A DNA stretch of 64,000 nt from Monodelphis domestica (GCF_027887165.1 NC_077227.1:444771895-444835894), one strand, 5' to 3'. Counted from the first letter of the stretch, positions 10,591-22,380 are shown. Numbers and translations are program-made. Notes: generated by a model from the sequence alone, not told the origin.

Positions 10591-11145
10591 TTTATTGTCT
10601 CTGACCAATCCGATACAAGGAATGTTCTGTGTGCATACCAATTTTTCCCAGGCATAGTAGAAGCCTATTCACTCACTTGAACAATTTACATTTGAATATG
10701 TGGGAAATGAAAATTTTCTGTGACTGTTTCTAATTTTGTCATCTGTTTCAGTGGCTAAGATGCTAACATGGTAACGACTGTTGCCTATTTCCAAAACCTT
10801 GTCAATTGTTAAATTGTGCAGAACAGCAGACCAGATCTGTACAGATTTATTCTCCTCTGCCTGGCAGGATTCATTCCTCTCCTGATGTTTTCTTTGTAAA
10901 AGATGCAGGACAAATTGGGAGCATCTCCTAGGAATGATTTGGAGAGATGCTTGGTTATCAAATTTCAAGGACGTGCTTGACTTCAGAGAGAGGGAAAGGG
11001 ATCAGGAAATCACACTAAATTCAGGCAAACAGCTTTTCTCAGATCTTCCACAAAGACAGAGGCATTTGACATTAGCTGAGTTTGGTGGTTATACTATCAG
11101 GTCACAGGGTTGCTATGGGCTAAGAGGTAGTTTTTAAAAGTTTAA
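10591..11145. other. Unassigned repeat-free stretch
   Basis: No repeat recognised. A 99-codon minus frame (10669-10968) has no recognisable family features and I treat it as chance. Confidence 0.35.
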
Positions 11146-11149
11146 AACT

Positions 11150-11640
11150 CTGTTTTAATCCCCCATCCCTACTCTTAACAACATATCCAAACAATCAAAA
11201 AAACAACCCATATTCCTATTATTAGTTTTATATACTTGAGGATCTGTGGAAAGTTTTCATTTTTTTCACAAATCCTTTGCTTTTATATCATCTATATCTT
11301 CCAATATTTTTGCCCCCTCCCTTCTGGAGAGCTGTCACTTATAGCAAAAAATAAGCAAGAGGGAAAATAAATAGTTCAGTAAAACTAATCAACCTGTCTG
11401 AAAAATCTAATGTTATATGCAAAGCTCCATAACTAACCATCTTCTAACTCTGCAAAGAAATGGAGTTGGAGGGAATGTCTATTATATCTTCACAGAATTC
11501 ATTTTCATGGTATTGAAGCCACTATTCTTTCCACATATAGGGTTGTAGTCATAGCTACTTTCCTGGCTCTGCTTCCTTCACTTTGCATCAGTTCATAGAA
11601 GTCTTCCAAATAATAGCTTTTCTACTCCATTTCCAAACCA
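11150..11640 (-). mobile_element. Old L1 3' region
   Basis: Antisense L1 marks: 'tttcctggctctgcttcctt', 'cactttgcatcagttcatag', and 'ccctcccttctggagagctg' upstream. Strongly diverged. Confidence 0.65.
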
Positions 11641-11875
11641 TGGATTGGGATACCAACTGGATAGAGCTTGTTTTTTAATGCTCCAACTATACTTTCTGCT
11701 AGTTTTTCTTTGTTGGGCTTATTTTTTGTCTTAGGATTGCCCAGTTCTATAAGTACTTGGAATTTCTAATTTGGAATTCTCATTTTCCCCTTTCTCCTAC
11801 CTAGCCAAAATGAGCTTTCTCTAATTAGAAGCTTAACCAATTAAGGCTCCAAAGGAACTTTGTAGTGGTGGTGAT
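11641..11875. other. Unassigned
   Basis: No clear feature. It may be a further decayed L1 segment. Confidence 0.3.
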
Positions 11876-12125
11876 AGTGACTCAGTCCTTTCAGTCATGT
11901 CTGATGCTTTGTGGCCCCATTTTGGGTTTTGGTTTTTTTGTGTGTGTGTGGAGGGGCAAAGATACTGAAATGATTTGCCATTCCTATTTCCAGCTAATTT
12001 TACAGATGAGGAACTGAGGTAAACAAGATTAAGTGACTATCCCAAGGTCACATAACTAGTAAGTGTCTGAGACCAAATTTGAACTCAAGAACATGGGTTT
12101 TCCTGATGCTATGTCTGGTATTCTA
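11876..12125 (-). mobile_element. SINE-B, near full length
   Basis: The RTE tail on the left (ctcagtcctttcagtcatgt) is followed by 'tgtggccccattttgg', 'tttacagatgaggaactgag' and 'cccaaggtcacataactagt'. A short (TG)n lies inside at 11939-11950. Confidence 0.85.
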
Positions 12126-12129
12126 TCCT

Positions 12130-12265
12130 CTGTGGCATAGATATTTTCAGATTGTCTGACCCTCCATTTCATTGGACTCAGCTTGCTCAAGATCATATAA
12201 TGATTTAATGGCAGAGCCAGGATAAGCTCCTTGGTTTCAAATCTAACCATTTTGCTTCCCATGAA
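12130..12265 (+). mobile_element. MIR-like CORE-SINE remnant
   Basis: The phrases 'gctcaagatcatataatg' and 'ggcagagccaggataagctc' fit the CORE-SINE body. Diverged. Confidence 0.45.
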
Positions 12266-12389
12266 GATCTTAGGGGAAATAGTATGGAAAATGGGAAAAT
12301 ATTTGGATTTCCTTTTTTCCTGCTCCAAGCAAAACCAAGAATCTTATTACTTATTTGTTACATTCCTTTGACTTAAGTCAAAACAAAAA

Positions 12390-12550
12390 TATTTTTGATT
12401 TTGAAGGCCTGCTCCAACTTGGAGGTCTTCAAACAGAAGCTGGGTGAGTACATGGAGATTGTGATATAATTAATATTCTTTTCATTTATAGGTTCAATTA
12501 GATGGCTACTGAAGTCCTTTGCAACTCTTCAGTTCTGTGATTCTATAATC
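12390..12550 (+). mobile_element. CR1/L3 3' end
   Basis: The run 'ttggaggtcttcaaacagaa', then 'agatggctactgaagtcctt' and 'tctgtgattctataatc' is the typical CR1-class 3' terminus with its short tandem end repeat. Confidence 0.75.
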
Positions 12551-12764
12551 TATGGGTGCCACTGACCCAGAAGGAACTGAAATACAGCCAGGAATACCAT
12601 TTATCATTTTTACTAAGTCAGTGGGCTCAGCAGGGGTATCCCTGGAGACATACCGGGAAACTTCATTGAAAGCCATGTGGCAAGAAGACCATCGAGAATC
12701 CCTCCGTAGTCTGGGCTGAGGAATCACCCACCAGTCGAGCCATCCCTGCCAGACATTATCCAGC

Positions 12765-13100
12765 ATGGGGCTCCTAATGAAAAATTGCGGGGCTATTAGT
12801 GCTTAGCAAATTAAGGGCACTTCCATTTATTACCGTGCTCCACTAAGGATGAGCATTAATTTTTTTTTCAAAGCAAATTCACTGGAAACAGACAGTTTAA
12901 AATTTATGCTTGTAATGATGGCTACATGGTCCATTAAGACCACCTCTAAGTGAGCTTAATTTGTAGCAGATAAATGTCCGTGTCTACATATTTTTCAACA
13001 TAGTTTATGGCGCATCCTGCACAGCTGCGCCCAACTGATTAAATCCTCACAAAATTTAAATAGGAAACACATTACGTAGACAGTATTATATCCATTCATC
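12765..13100. other. Best candidate conserved non-coding element
   Basis: A repeat-free block with retained CpGs ('attgcggggc', 'ttaccgtgctcc', 'atggcgcatcc', 'cattacgtagac') in an otherwise CpG-poor window. It also has homeodomain-like 'attaa'/'taattt' words and no open frame of note. This texture is typical of deeply conserved enhancers near developmental genes, but conservation itself cannot be read from one sequence. Confidence 0.5.
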
Positions 13101-13565
13101 ATACACACATTTTCAATTTAACTCTCTCCGCCATGGGCCAGGAGGAACTCTAAGGTTGGCTCCCTCCCAATGTTGGTTTGCCCTGGTTTCCCAGCTCTTT
13201 TGTTTGCCTCTAGTCTCTCTATGTCCTGGGGGTTCAGTTCTGCTTCCGTGGCCTTGGACTCAGGGAAGGTTTTTGATATAGCAAGCACAGATTGATAAGC
13301 AAGGTGGGTAGACTGCCTGAGAGAGCTATGGGGCCTTCTGACTCCTTATCAGGGTGTCCTTCCTGTTCAGTTCATTAAAGCACCAGGTCATGGGAATCTT
13401 TTTTGCTCAGTTGTCTTTGCCAGTGATTGAAGCAGCTCAAAGGTCAATGTACCATAATTTGTTATTCCTCCCTGAATAAATTGCCTCTCCCCTTCAGAGG
13501 GATACATTAGTACTGCCTATGGCCTTAAATGAGGGCGAAGCATATCTTGGTATAACTTTAAACTT
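13101..13565. other. Unassigned repeat-free flank
   Basis: No repeat or exon evidence. It continues the low-repeat island to the left. Confidence 0.35.
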
Positions 13566-13569
13566 CTCA

Positions 13570-13985
13570 AAGGAAGACATTCTGATATAGTGGGAAAAGC
13601 ATTTGGTTTGGAGGCTGAACATTTAGGTTCACTTCCTTGTTCTGATACTTACTTTGTGGGTAACCTTAGACATGTCACTTCTATTCTCTACTTTTTTAGC
13701 TTTCTCCCCTTCAGAATGATGGGAATATATAGGAGATGTTTGACTAAAAAAAGAGTTCTCAACTAAAAAATAATTGTGTAAAATAATTTTAATATAACTG
13801 GTTTTCTCATAATCTTCCAGGTTTTATTTTATGCATTTAAAATATTCTTTTCTGAGGAGTCCCTAGCCTTCACCAGGCTGCCAGAGTGGTCCATGTCACT
13901 GAAAAGGTTACAAACTATGGACTAGGTGTTCTTTGAAGTTCCTTCCAGCTCTAAATCAATATGTAACCATAGGTAACAATGGGAT
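13570..13985 (+). mobile_element. MIR element interrupted by a small hAT-like insert
   Basis: Left part 13570-13747 ('gatatagtgggaaaagcatt', 'gatacttactttgtgggtaa'). Right part from 13918 ('actaggtgttctttgaagtt', 'ccttccagctctaaatc'). Confidence 0.7.
13748..13917 (-). mobile_element. Probable non-autonomous hAT element
   Basis: The insert inside the MIR has approximate 8-bp flanks (ttgactaa and tggactag, 6 of 8 alike). Its right end reads 'gaaaaggttacaaacta', resembling the '...aaaggttaagaacccctg' hAT terminus, and it contains 'cttcaccaggctgccagagt', known from mammalian hAT fossils. Terminal repeats are eroded. Confidence 0.45.
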
Positions 13986-14160
13986 GGGTAATGCTGGAAT
14001 CAGTAGACCTGGGTTTGAATCCTTATCTGCCTGTTATTCTCTGGGTTACCTTGGTCAAGTAATTTCATTTCTCTAGAACTCATTTTCTTGATATAAAGAA
14101 CTAAATGATGTCTGAGGTTCTTTCCAGATCTAAATCTACAACTGCAAGATTCTTTTTACA
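13986..14160 (+). mobile_element. MIR element
   Basis: Contains 'gtagacctgggtttgaatcc', 'tctctgggttaccttggtca' and 'ttctttccagatctaaatc'. It may start slightly left of the given coordinate. Confidence 0.7.
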
Positions 14161-14244
14161 TCCTTAATGGTCATGCTAAGTTCACATTTCTAGAGGGTTT
14201 TACAGAATATGGCAGCCAAAAAGTAGATATCTAAATGCTTATTG

Positions 14245-14350
14245 AATGGATGGATAAATAATAACCCTGTGAAGTAGGCAGTCCAAATATTGTTAACTCC
14301 AGTTTATAGATGGAGATTTTGAGGCAAAAAGTGGTTAAATTACTGGCCAT
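14245..14350 (-). mobile_element. MIR-like fragment
   Basis: Contains 'aataaccctgtgaagtaggc' and 'actccagtttatagatggag', an antisense CORE-SINE middle. Confidence 0.5.
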
Positions 14351-14594
14351 TGGTTACATTCTTACAATAGGCAGGTAGAAAATTAGTCATTTTGAAAAAT
14401 GTGGATTAAGCATTAATACCCACATCAGTGAGAACACAGATCTAGTAAAGTACTATATATGGGAAGATTCATCATTGAGAAGGAAAGTAGTCAGTGGTAG
14501 AACCAGAATTTGATACTACCATTCACATTTTTTGTTTTCCAACTTCATTTCCTAGACTTTTTTTTTACTACAACACATTGCTCTGTCAATATAT

Positions 14595-14616
14595 ATAGTA
14601 TAGTATAGTATAGTAG
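14595..14616. repeat. (TATAG)n short tandem repeat
   Basis: About four TATAG units directly before a MIR-like SINE. Confidence 0.85.
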
Positions 14617-14619
14617 AAA

Positions 14620-14780
14620 CCACAGGATCATAGAATTTAAAACTGGAAAGAATCTTAGAGATAATCTGGGCCAAACCCTTTATTTTATAGAGGAGGAAAC
14701 AGACTCAGAGAAGTTAGGTAATTTACCCAGAGCCACAAAGCGACCCCTTAGTGGTCCTTAGTATTGACTTCTAAGCCAAA
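14620..14780 (+). mobile_element. MIR-like CORE-SINE
   Basis: Contains 'aggatcatagaatttaaaac', 'ggaggaaacagactcagaga' and 'tttacccagagccacaaag'. Confidence 0.7.
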
Positions 14781-14985
14781 CTGGAAAGTCATTTCAATCC
14801 CTCTTTCCCAACTTGCTGGAAGTCTAAAGAAAAGAAGTGATGGAAAGAGTCTTAAAAGAGAGAGAAAAAGCTATTTCTCTTTATTTTCTCTTCAAGGAAC
14901 CGAGTGGACAGTTCCATACACTATGGCCAACCATTTCTGACATAGCACCATCACTGTTGACCCAGCAGGTGTTGCTACATCATTT

Positions 14986-15411
14986 TAAAATTTTATTTAT
15001 TTATTTAGAATATTTTTCCATGGTTACATGATTCAAGATTTTCCCCACCTCTTCCCCTCCCTCCAGAGTTGACAAGCAATTCCACTGGGTTATACATGCA
15101 TCATTGTTCAAAATCTATTTACATATTAGAGTGATCTTTTAATGCCAAGACCCCAGTCATATCCCCATCGAACCATGTGGTCAATCATATGTTTTTATTC
15201 TGCATTTCTACTCCCACAGTTATTTCTCTGGACATGGATAACATTCTTTCTCCCAAGTTCCTCTGGATTGTCCTGGGTCATTGCATTGCTGCTAGTAGAA
15301 AAATCTATTACATTCAATAGTGCCATAATGCATCAGTCTCTGTATATGATATTTTCCTGGTTCTCCCCCTTTTGCTCTGCATCAATTCTTGGAGGTCTTT
15401 CCAGTTCACAA
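14986..15411 (-). mobile_element. 5'-truncated L1 with 15-bp target duplication
   Basis: The duplication gttgctacatcattt (14971-14985) / gttgctatatcattt (15412-15426) has one mismatch. Internal marks are 'tttttccatggttacatgat', 'gcaattccactgggttatac' and 'tcattgcattgctgctagta'. The short frames inside are antisense to L1 and not genes. Confidence 0.92.
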
Positions 15412-15426
15412 GTTGCTATATCATTT

Positions 15427-16989
15427 CAACAAGGTTATGTTAAAATTGCATTTTTGTTCTTTTTTCTCTGTCCACCCCACGCCCCCTTCTAATAGGTATA
15501 TTAAGTTTATAAATAGCCAACATAAAGTAATAGTAGCAGGAAGAAAAATTTCAAAGGGGAATCTAGAAGTCACATACACTGTCCTAAAGATTAAAGGAGC
15601 ATAATTTGCAAACTGTATCATATATTAAATAAAAATTATACCCTGGAAATATGGACTAAATCAGAGGAAGTCATCTACACTTTGCTGCTGGGGCCTTTTA
15701 GTTCTATAATATGAAAATATCAGATAACCTCCAGACATCCCTAGTAAGTCCATCAAAACACCAAATAGAGTTGATAACTCTGGAGTGTGGATATATTATC
15801 TCTAACATTTTGCTGACAAAAGATTTTGAGATGATGTGAATATGTTAATGAACTAATGCCAAGGTGGCACATAAAAAACTTAATGTCCTCCACCAAAACC
15901 CTATAAAATGAAGCCCCAAATTCTGGCTCCCCCAATTACTCTTCCATTTCCATCTGAGTTCATGCTGCTTAGTGCTCCCACTGTCCAGCTATAATCTATG
16001 GTTACGGGAGCTACTCTCTGCAACTTCTCCCCCTCCCCATTCCCTTCTCCTCATTACCTACTTTCTTCCACCAATCCATCCCCATCTTCACTCCAGCTAC
16101 CTCTATCTTCCCCCATCCCTTTACTTATCTCTATTGTCTGTGCCATTTGCTCCTATACTCTTTGTGCCTTATTAAAATGTGATTGAAGCATTATTACCCA
16201 TTGTCACCATGATCTTTCCAAGGGATGCCCCCAAACTGGACATTCCTGCCCCATTACATAATTCAATAAATTAATTAGCAATTCAAAGATGCATGTCCTT
16301 CAGCAGTGGGCCAGAGTACTTATCCCTAAAAACAAGTCCAGAGTGCATGCCCAACTCTACAGGAGGTGCCCCAGTCCAGCAGATCAGGACATTCCTCTCT
16401 TTACTCCTATTGTACTGATATCCTCTATAAAAGCCACATATATAAAGCCTTACCGAGTTCATTTGGAAAGTGAAGCTTGGCCATGACTGTTTCATCTTGG
16501 GGGCCAAGAATCAAGCTTTCACCCGTTTTATTTTAAAAAAGAACTTCCTATTATCCTGCAGAGTTCATAGACTTGCTTTATATTTGGGTTGTCAAGGATC
16601 TCTCAAAGGTCAATGGAGGGACTTGTAAGGATGGGAAGTCTGGAATGCATGACTCACAAGGAATAACTCAGGATGCGTATTGTAAGGGATGTCATCAGAA
16701 CACAAGAATTATACATACATAGAATTATGCAATTATACATCAAGAGTGAAACCAAGAGCTAGGGACACTTGATGGAAGCCTGTGTGCTTTCAGTGGAATT
16801 CACAGAGCATTAAGCAATCACGAGGAAGACTTGGTTAGGAATGCCCTGCCATAAACATAGCAGAGTACATGGACAAGACTCTTATAAGAAGGAGAGGCAG
16901 AGATGAACAAACTATAGCTCATGTCATTAAAGGAAGTACATTGATGAGATCATCCTTCCATTGGAGTTTTGGAATATCCATTTGCATGA
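15427..16989. other. 1.5 kb unassigned
   Basis: No repeat confidently recognised. A pyrimidine-rich part (16020-16140) gives short S/P/L-rich frames without family features. Two overlapping opposite frames at 16283-16507 are equally plausible by chance. Old diverged retroelement sequence is likely but unproven. Confidence 0.3.
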
Positions 16990-17210
16990 GAGTCAACTTA
17001 TGGGTAATAGAAAGGGGTTTGGGTTTAGAGTCAAATTCTGTCTTGGGCACGTAACAGCTCTTTGACTTAGAGTAAGTCATCTAGCTTTCCTAGCCTCAGT
17101 TTTTTCATCTATAAAATAGGAATAACACCAGTGTACTCTCTCCTTACAGGGTTGCCATTAGAAAGCATTTAGTAAGTCATAAAGTACTATATAAATGCAA
17201 CTGAATGAAT
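16990..17210 (+). mobile_element. MIR element
   Basis: Contains 'gggtttagagtcaaattctg', 'agcctcagttttttcatcta' and 'cataaagtactatataaatg'. Confidence 0.75.
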
Positions 17211-17849
17211 CAAAATTAGTTTTCATGACAGAGATTTTTATATTGGAAATCAGTCATATATAGGCAGGCCTCACTTTGTACTATAGATGTAGTCTAGAAA
17301 AGATGAATAATTTTTGTCTAAGATATATTTGAGGGAAGGAAGAGGGCAACTTAAAAATATCATGAATCCTTTTTGTAAAAATACACAATTGCCTCTAATA
17401 TATGCTTGGCATAAATCCCATTTATTCTAGACTTATTGCTATCTGCTTTGCAGCTAATCCCTAGTCCCCTTCTTCATTCTCTTCTTTACCTGGAATGGCA
17501 TCCTCTGGACCAGACTTCCAGAGATCATGCTGCCCTTCCCTGAGAGAATGAAACCACTCAATTTGGAAATTCTGTTCTGGGGAGTGAGTGGTTCAAATGC
17601 TATATGCATGAGTGAAAATCTATTGGACATCTCCCCCATATGCATCCCTCCTAATTTTGTACTTTATACTCTAGCCACACTAATCTAATCAATACTGCAA
17701 ATACTTCTGGAAAGAAGAAGTCAGTTGAGTGCCCTAAATAGCAACTCACTATCCCTGTGAGTCCCCACAACAAAATTCCTTCCTTGGTCAATATGTTCTA
17801 CCTAGGGTCACTTTCTAGAAAAAAGAATAAGGTTCAGAGAGATTACAAG
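17211..17849. other. Unassigned
   Basis: No gene seen. A 63-codon minus frame (17454-17645) shows no recognisable domain. Confidence 0.35.
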
Positions 17850-17950
17850 GCATGTCAACTCATCTAGATAGCAATTCATCTGAAAACTATCTGGGAATTT
17901 TAGTAGACCCCAAGGTGATATGAGTCAGCAGTGGTATATGATACCCCCCA
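17850..17950 (+). mobile_element. CR1/L3 ORF2 fragment
   Basis: The run 'ctatctgggaattttagtag' followed by 'atatgagtcagcagtggtat' fits the CR1 segment between RT and the 3' end. Confidence 0.6.
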
Positions 17951-18114
17951 TTCCCCCCAAAAACCCCTAAGCCTTGGTCAATGTCCCACCTATCTGAGGA
18001 ATTCAAACTTCTGTCTGCAGACTTGTAAATCCATCCATTGCTTTTGTTTCTTCTCTACCATAGCATGTTCATGTACCATGTCAATCACTTATTTATATAT
18101 TTTTGTTAAGCTAT

Positions 18115-18265
18115 TTTATTTATTTGTTTTTTGGATTTTATTTAATTGATTAATTAAGAAACATTTTCCATAGTTACATGATTCATGTTCTTTCCCTCTT
18201 CTCCTCCCTCTCCCCTCCCATAGCCAATGCTTAATTCCACTGAGTTTTTCATGTGCCATTTTAAT
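18115..18265 (-). mobile_element. Short 5'-truncated L1 3' end
   Basis: Contains 'acattttccatagttacatg', 'attcatgttctttccctctt' and 'cttaattccactgagttttt'. Confidence 0.85.
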
Positions 18266-19394
18266 TTAATCTATTGACCTTAACCACTGTTCAAGTTAGT
18301 TAGTGAGTATGAAATGAGTGGCAGAGTTTGCATTAAGTTTATATTAGTTATTCTGGTCCTTAGGCACAATTGTGCCCCTTTCAAAAAAGTATTAGCCTAC
18401 ATCTTACCTGTTTATATTGTTTCTCTAACTAGACTGTAGGTGTCAAAACAAAGCATTACCAGACTCTATTCCCTCAAATCTGTGTTCCCTACTAGATGAC
18501 TGAAGTCAATCTGACAAATTTGTCTGTATTAAGTATACCAAAGTAACAACATGCCCTCCCTAACAAAAAATAACTACTTGCCATTTAACAGATGCCTTCT
18601 GAAGTTATTACTTTGGACACCTGGAAGGGTGGGATGTCAAGGCATGTTGCAGGCTGGTGGGGGAAATGTTGGGAGTGGGGTCAGTAAGTTTCTCATACTT
18701 CTCTAGGGCTTTGAGTATTCAAAGATTGTTCTTGTACTCACCATTCAGCACCTAGAAAACAGTTTAATAAGGCCAGGAAGAGGATGTTTGGGCTCTTTCT
18801 GCCTCAGCCTCCACAGATGTCCAGTGAGTGATGAAATGATATTAGTGGCTGAGATTCTGGGGATGAGGACTGCAGATGGGTTCCCTGTCAATGATGTCTT
18901 TGTATTGACTACTGTCTAGGCCAGTGAAATTGAATGCTTAGGATAATTTCCCTCAATTTCTTGAAAATAGAGAGAGATGTCCCCATACCTCTGTTTTGTA
19001 ACTTAATTTGCTGTGTTTTGAGCTTTCTTTTTATTCCTGACCCCAGACTTAATAAATAACCCATCAGTATCTTTGCTAAAATCAAAGGCAGTTTACAGAA
19101 ATGGAGATTTCTGATGTGCTAGGCATCATTTACATTGTTTTAAAAGTCTAGTTTTTAACTATCAAGTTCTCTGTTTTCTTTGAGGGCAGGCTTCCGTACA
19201 TGTGAACCTCACTTTATATGGTATCACTAGATGAAATTTATATGAATTAATGAATGATAAAATACTATGTACAAGTTTGGTTTTTTGGGTGGGAGGAGTG
19301 GGGAAGCAAGTTTTCATATACATTTGAATTCTGTAGATGTGGGACCTTGAGTGAGTCTCTTAGTTGTTTTGTTTTGTTTATTTTTGGTGGGAGG
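18266..19394. other. Unassigned repeat-poor stretch
   Basis: No recognised transposon, exon or RNA gene. Mixed AT-rich sequence. Confidence 0.35.
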
Positions 19395-19520
19395 TATTAT
19401 AAACCATTGCTGATCCATATTACTTGGGGGTCCACTAAAACTCCCAGAGCTTTTAGATGAACTGCTGTCCCTGTCTTGTTCTTATGAAGTTTTATACTCC
19501 CCACCCAAGGGATTGGTTTA
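19395..19520 (-). mobile_element. CR1/L3 fragment
   Basis: The + strand shows 'gggggtccactaaaactccc' and 'ttttagatgaactgctgtcc', resembling an antisense CR1 ORF2 segment. Confidence 0.5.
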
Positions 19521-20127
19521 TAGTTTTTAGAAAGAAATATTTGCTTTGAAGACAAAGCAAGAACAAAAGCCCAAACATTATTCCTCTGCTCAATCTTTGG
19601 AGGACAATTCTACTTCTACCATTTCAGTCTCTGGGAAAGCAGATGCAATTTCTCAGTTTCCACATAGTATTGGTATATATATATAGTATTCATGTTCAAA
19701 TGCTGCATCAATACTGGATGAGTTACTACTTTTGCTACCAATGATCTTGTTCTTCCTTGGGTCCTCAAAGTGGAAACAGCTGGGTGAACACTCCAGTACG
19801 GTATCTGCTGGTGCCTTGTTCTTCTGACTTTTCAAAATTCATAAACTTATGAGATCATAGCCTATAATATCCTTTCACCTAAAAGAAGAGACCAAATGCT
19901 GAAGTCAATAACCAAAGGCCATATTTATGGGCCATCTGCTGGCCTTGGATGGGGAGGATCTGGCAATCTTTCCCTTGATAACAATATCTCCCTCCAGAAT
20001 GCCAATATATAAAGTCAGGAAGAAATCAATCCAAATTTTTATCTCCATTTCCCCCACCCTGAGTTTCGCTAGCACCTTTCCTCTGGGATTACCTTTTAAC
20101 TACTCTGTATTTTCCTAATACAAAATC
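19521..20127. other. Unassigned
   Basis: No gene or repeat could be supported. Confidence 0.35.
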
Positions 20128-20245
20128 AGCATTGCCCCCTCCTTCACTAGAACATGGGATTCCAAGGACATTGTTTATATCTTTATGTTTCCAGTGCTTA
20201 ATGCAATGCCTACTACATAGCAAATAATAAATGGTTTTTAACTCA
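20128..20245 (+). mobile_element. L2 3' end
   Basis: The run 'ttccagtgcttaatgcaatg' followed by 'cctactacatagcaaataat' is the L2 3' terminus. Confidence 0.75.
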
Positions 20246-20329
20246 TTAACCCTTATCCCCATCCCACTTCCATGCATACTTCCATGATATATTCTAAAAA
20301 CAGGCATTACAGCTCATCCTTTTTGGTGG

Positions 20330-21420
20330 GATGACTAAACTAGGATCCAGGGGGAACAATGGAAATATAGTCTATTTAGATTTTAGCAAGACTTTTAACA
20401 ATGTACTTCATACTATTCTTATGGGTAATATGGAGAGTTGTGGACTAGATCATAAAGATTCAGAACTGGTTGGTTGACTATACCCAAAGAGTTGTTATTA
20501 ATGGTTAAAAAGTCAATAGAGCAGGAAACTCCAGGAATCTATTCTTAATTCTATGCTATTAAATATTTTTATCAGTGAGCTGGATAAAGGAATATATCAC
20601 ATACTCATCAACTTTACAAATGATGCAAAGATAGCATGGTGAATGAAAGATTAAGAATCCACAAGGATCTTCATAGACTTTACACAAGTCTATGGGAAGA
20701 CCATAAGATCAATATAAATAAGCAGTAAGATATGACCAAAAAGGCATTAATAAGACCTGCAACTACATTGAGAAGCAGAGCTTCTAGGAATAGGGAAGTG
20801 ATAATCTGACTGTATTCTGATTTCTCAGACCTCATCAGAAGTATTGTGTTCAATTTAGGGGACACAGTTAAAGAAGGACATTGAAAAGCTAAATAATGTC
20901 TAGAGGGTCAGACAACCAGGATGCCAAAGGATCTTGAATCTAAGTCATATGTGGATAAGTTGGATGAATGGGGCATGTGAAGGAACAGAGGCAGCACTGA
21001 TTAGAGGGTGCAGTGCTGGACTTGGAGTTGACAAGCCAGGGGTTCAAATCCTGTCTCAGACACAGACTAGCTGGTGTGACTCTGGGTAAATCTTTTAACT
21101 TCTCTATGCTTCAGGATTCCCATCTGTAAAATATGACTTTTGACTTGGTCTTTCTATCTAGATCTTAGGTTTATTTTGGAGAAGAGAAGCCTTGGGTGGA
21201 AGAATTACATTTATCCTAATGAAGATGTCTATCCAAATGTGAAACAGGATCCTTAGGAGATGGTGAGATCTCCCTCATTTGAAAAGAGATTGTCTGTGTA
21301 TTTGTAGGGAATTATTATCTACTATATGATTATTATAGTGAGGAATCTTGTATGAGAAGCAGTGAAGGCTACTTCCATTTCATCAATTCTGTGATCCTGT
21401 GATCCTCCACAAAGTTCCTT
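20330..21420 (+). mobile_element. CR1/L3 LINE with RT remnants, interrupted by a MIR
   Basis: Translated pieces show a diverged RT: 'LDFSKTFNNV' (consensus LDFSKAFDTV) near 20380, and 'FTNDAKI' (consensus FADDTKI-like catalytic block) near 20610. The 3' end at 21190-21420 shows the CR1-type 'tcaattctgtgatcctgtga' terminus. A MIR (20995-21170) lies between. Many disabling changes. Confidence 0.8.
20995..21170 (+). mobile_element. MIR-like SINE nested in CR1
   Basis: Contains 'caggggttcaaatcctgtct', 'agctggtgtgactctgggta' and 'ttcccatctgtaaaatatga'. Confidence 0.75.
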
Positions 21421-21429
21421 TTAAGAGCC

Positions 21430-21540
21430 AGAGTTATTCCAGATACCTGGGTTCCTCTTACTTTTGATATTTTCAAGCTGTGTGATCATATACAGTTCAC
21501 TTAACCTTATAGCCTCTCCAAGATGATAAAAGTTTAGGTA
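21430..21540 (+). mobile_element. MIR fragment
   Basis: Contains 'cagatacctgggttcctctt' and 'caagctgtgtgatcatatac'. Confidence 0.5.
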
Positions 21541-21584
21541 GTTTATTATGTGCATCCATGGAAGGAAATCTGGATGAAATGCAG

Positions 21585-21668
21585 ATCCTCAACAAACTTT
21601 AAGGCATTAGGGACTGGGGGTACAAAAGAAAAGGTGGCATAATTCTTGATTTTAAGGAACTTATAATC
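21585..21668 (-). mobile_element. L2 3' end fragment
   Basis: The sequence 'ggactgggggtacaaaagaa' then 'tttaaggaacttataatca' is the reverse-complemented L2 3' region. Confidence 0.65.
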
Positions 21669-21671
21669 AAC

Positions 21672-21915
21672 AAAGTAGGTAGCCATGTGGCTAAGTAAAT
21701 AGAGTGCTGGGCCTAGAGTCAGGAAGACCTGAGTTCAAATCCAGCCTTAGATACTAGCTGTTAGACCCTGGGCAAGTCACTTAGCCTCTGTTTACCTCAA
21801 TCCACTAGAAAAGGAAATGGAAAATCACTTCAGTATCTTTGGTAAGAAAACCCCACAGATATCACGGTTCATAGAGTCACAGAAAAACAAACATAACCAA
21901 ATGATCAAAAACAAT
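21672..21915 (+). mobile_element. SINE-B, full length
   Basis: Head 'ctaagtaaatagagtgctgg', body 'ccctgggcaagtcacttagc' and 'atcacttcagtatctttggt', and BovB-like tail 'gttcatagagtcacagaaaa'. Confidence 0.9.
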
Positions 21916-22051
21916 AATCAACAATATTCCTGTTTTCAACAAGAGCATCAACATCCTTCCATTTACCAGTTTCATAATCTTGATGTAATCTTGGGCTCTT
22001 CCCTCTGCAGCATCCCTTGCCTATTACCCTACTCCCCACTCACTGTGCTAC

Positions 22052-22380
22052 TGTAAGAATTAAATAATATTTCTACCAAGATATATATTTTATAAAGTTT
22101 ATTGGAAGGGTAGACAAATGTTCCTAAGTAACCTGACCACATGGTGCCTAGCCTTCCAGTCTCTTTCCTCTTTCCTCCTCACTTGCCTTCTCTGTTCCTA
22201 ACTTCTTCCTTCATTGTTCTCCTCTTCTTGCTTCTTCCCCTGATTCTGCCCCAAACCTTAACTTTTATTGATGTACAGAACATACACTGATGCAACCCCT
22301 GGCGCAACTCTGCTATGTCAGGAATGTTTGATAGACAGGTAAAGCTCCTCAGGACGGGGAGGGGATAAACTTCCTTGACA
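22052..22380 (-). mobile_element. Retroviral LTR (3' LTR of a relic)
   Basis: A 329-bp block bounded by tg...ca. Read on the minus strand it carries two poly(A)-type signals (aataaa). It is immediately preceded by a purine run (agaggggaaatgg, the complement of 22381-22393) that looks like a polypurine tract. The family is not certain. It is inserted in L2. Confidence 0.7.

Noticed and set aside
20680-20865. 61-codon hydrophobic minus frame
   Set aside because: It lies antisense to CR1 ORF2 sequence; a chance frame.
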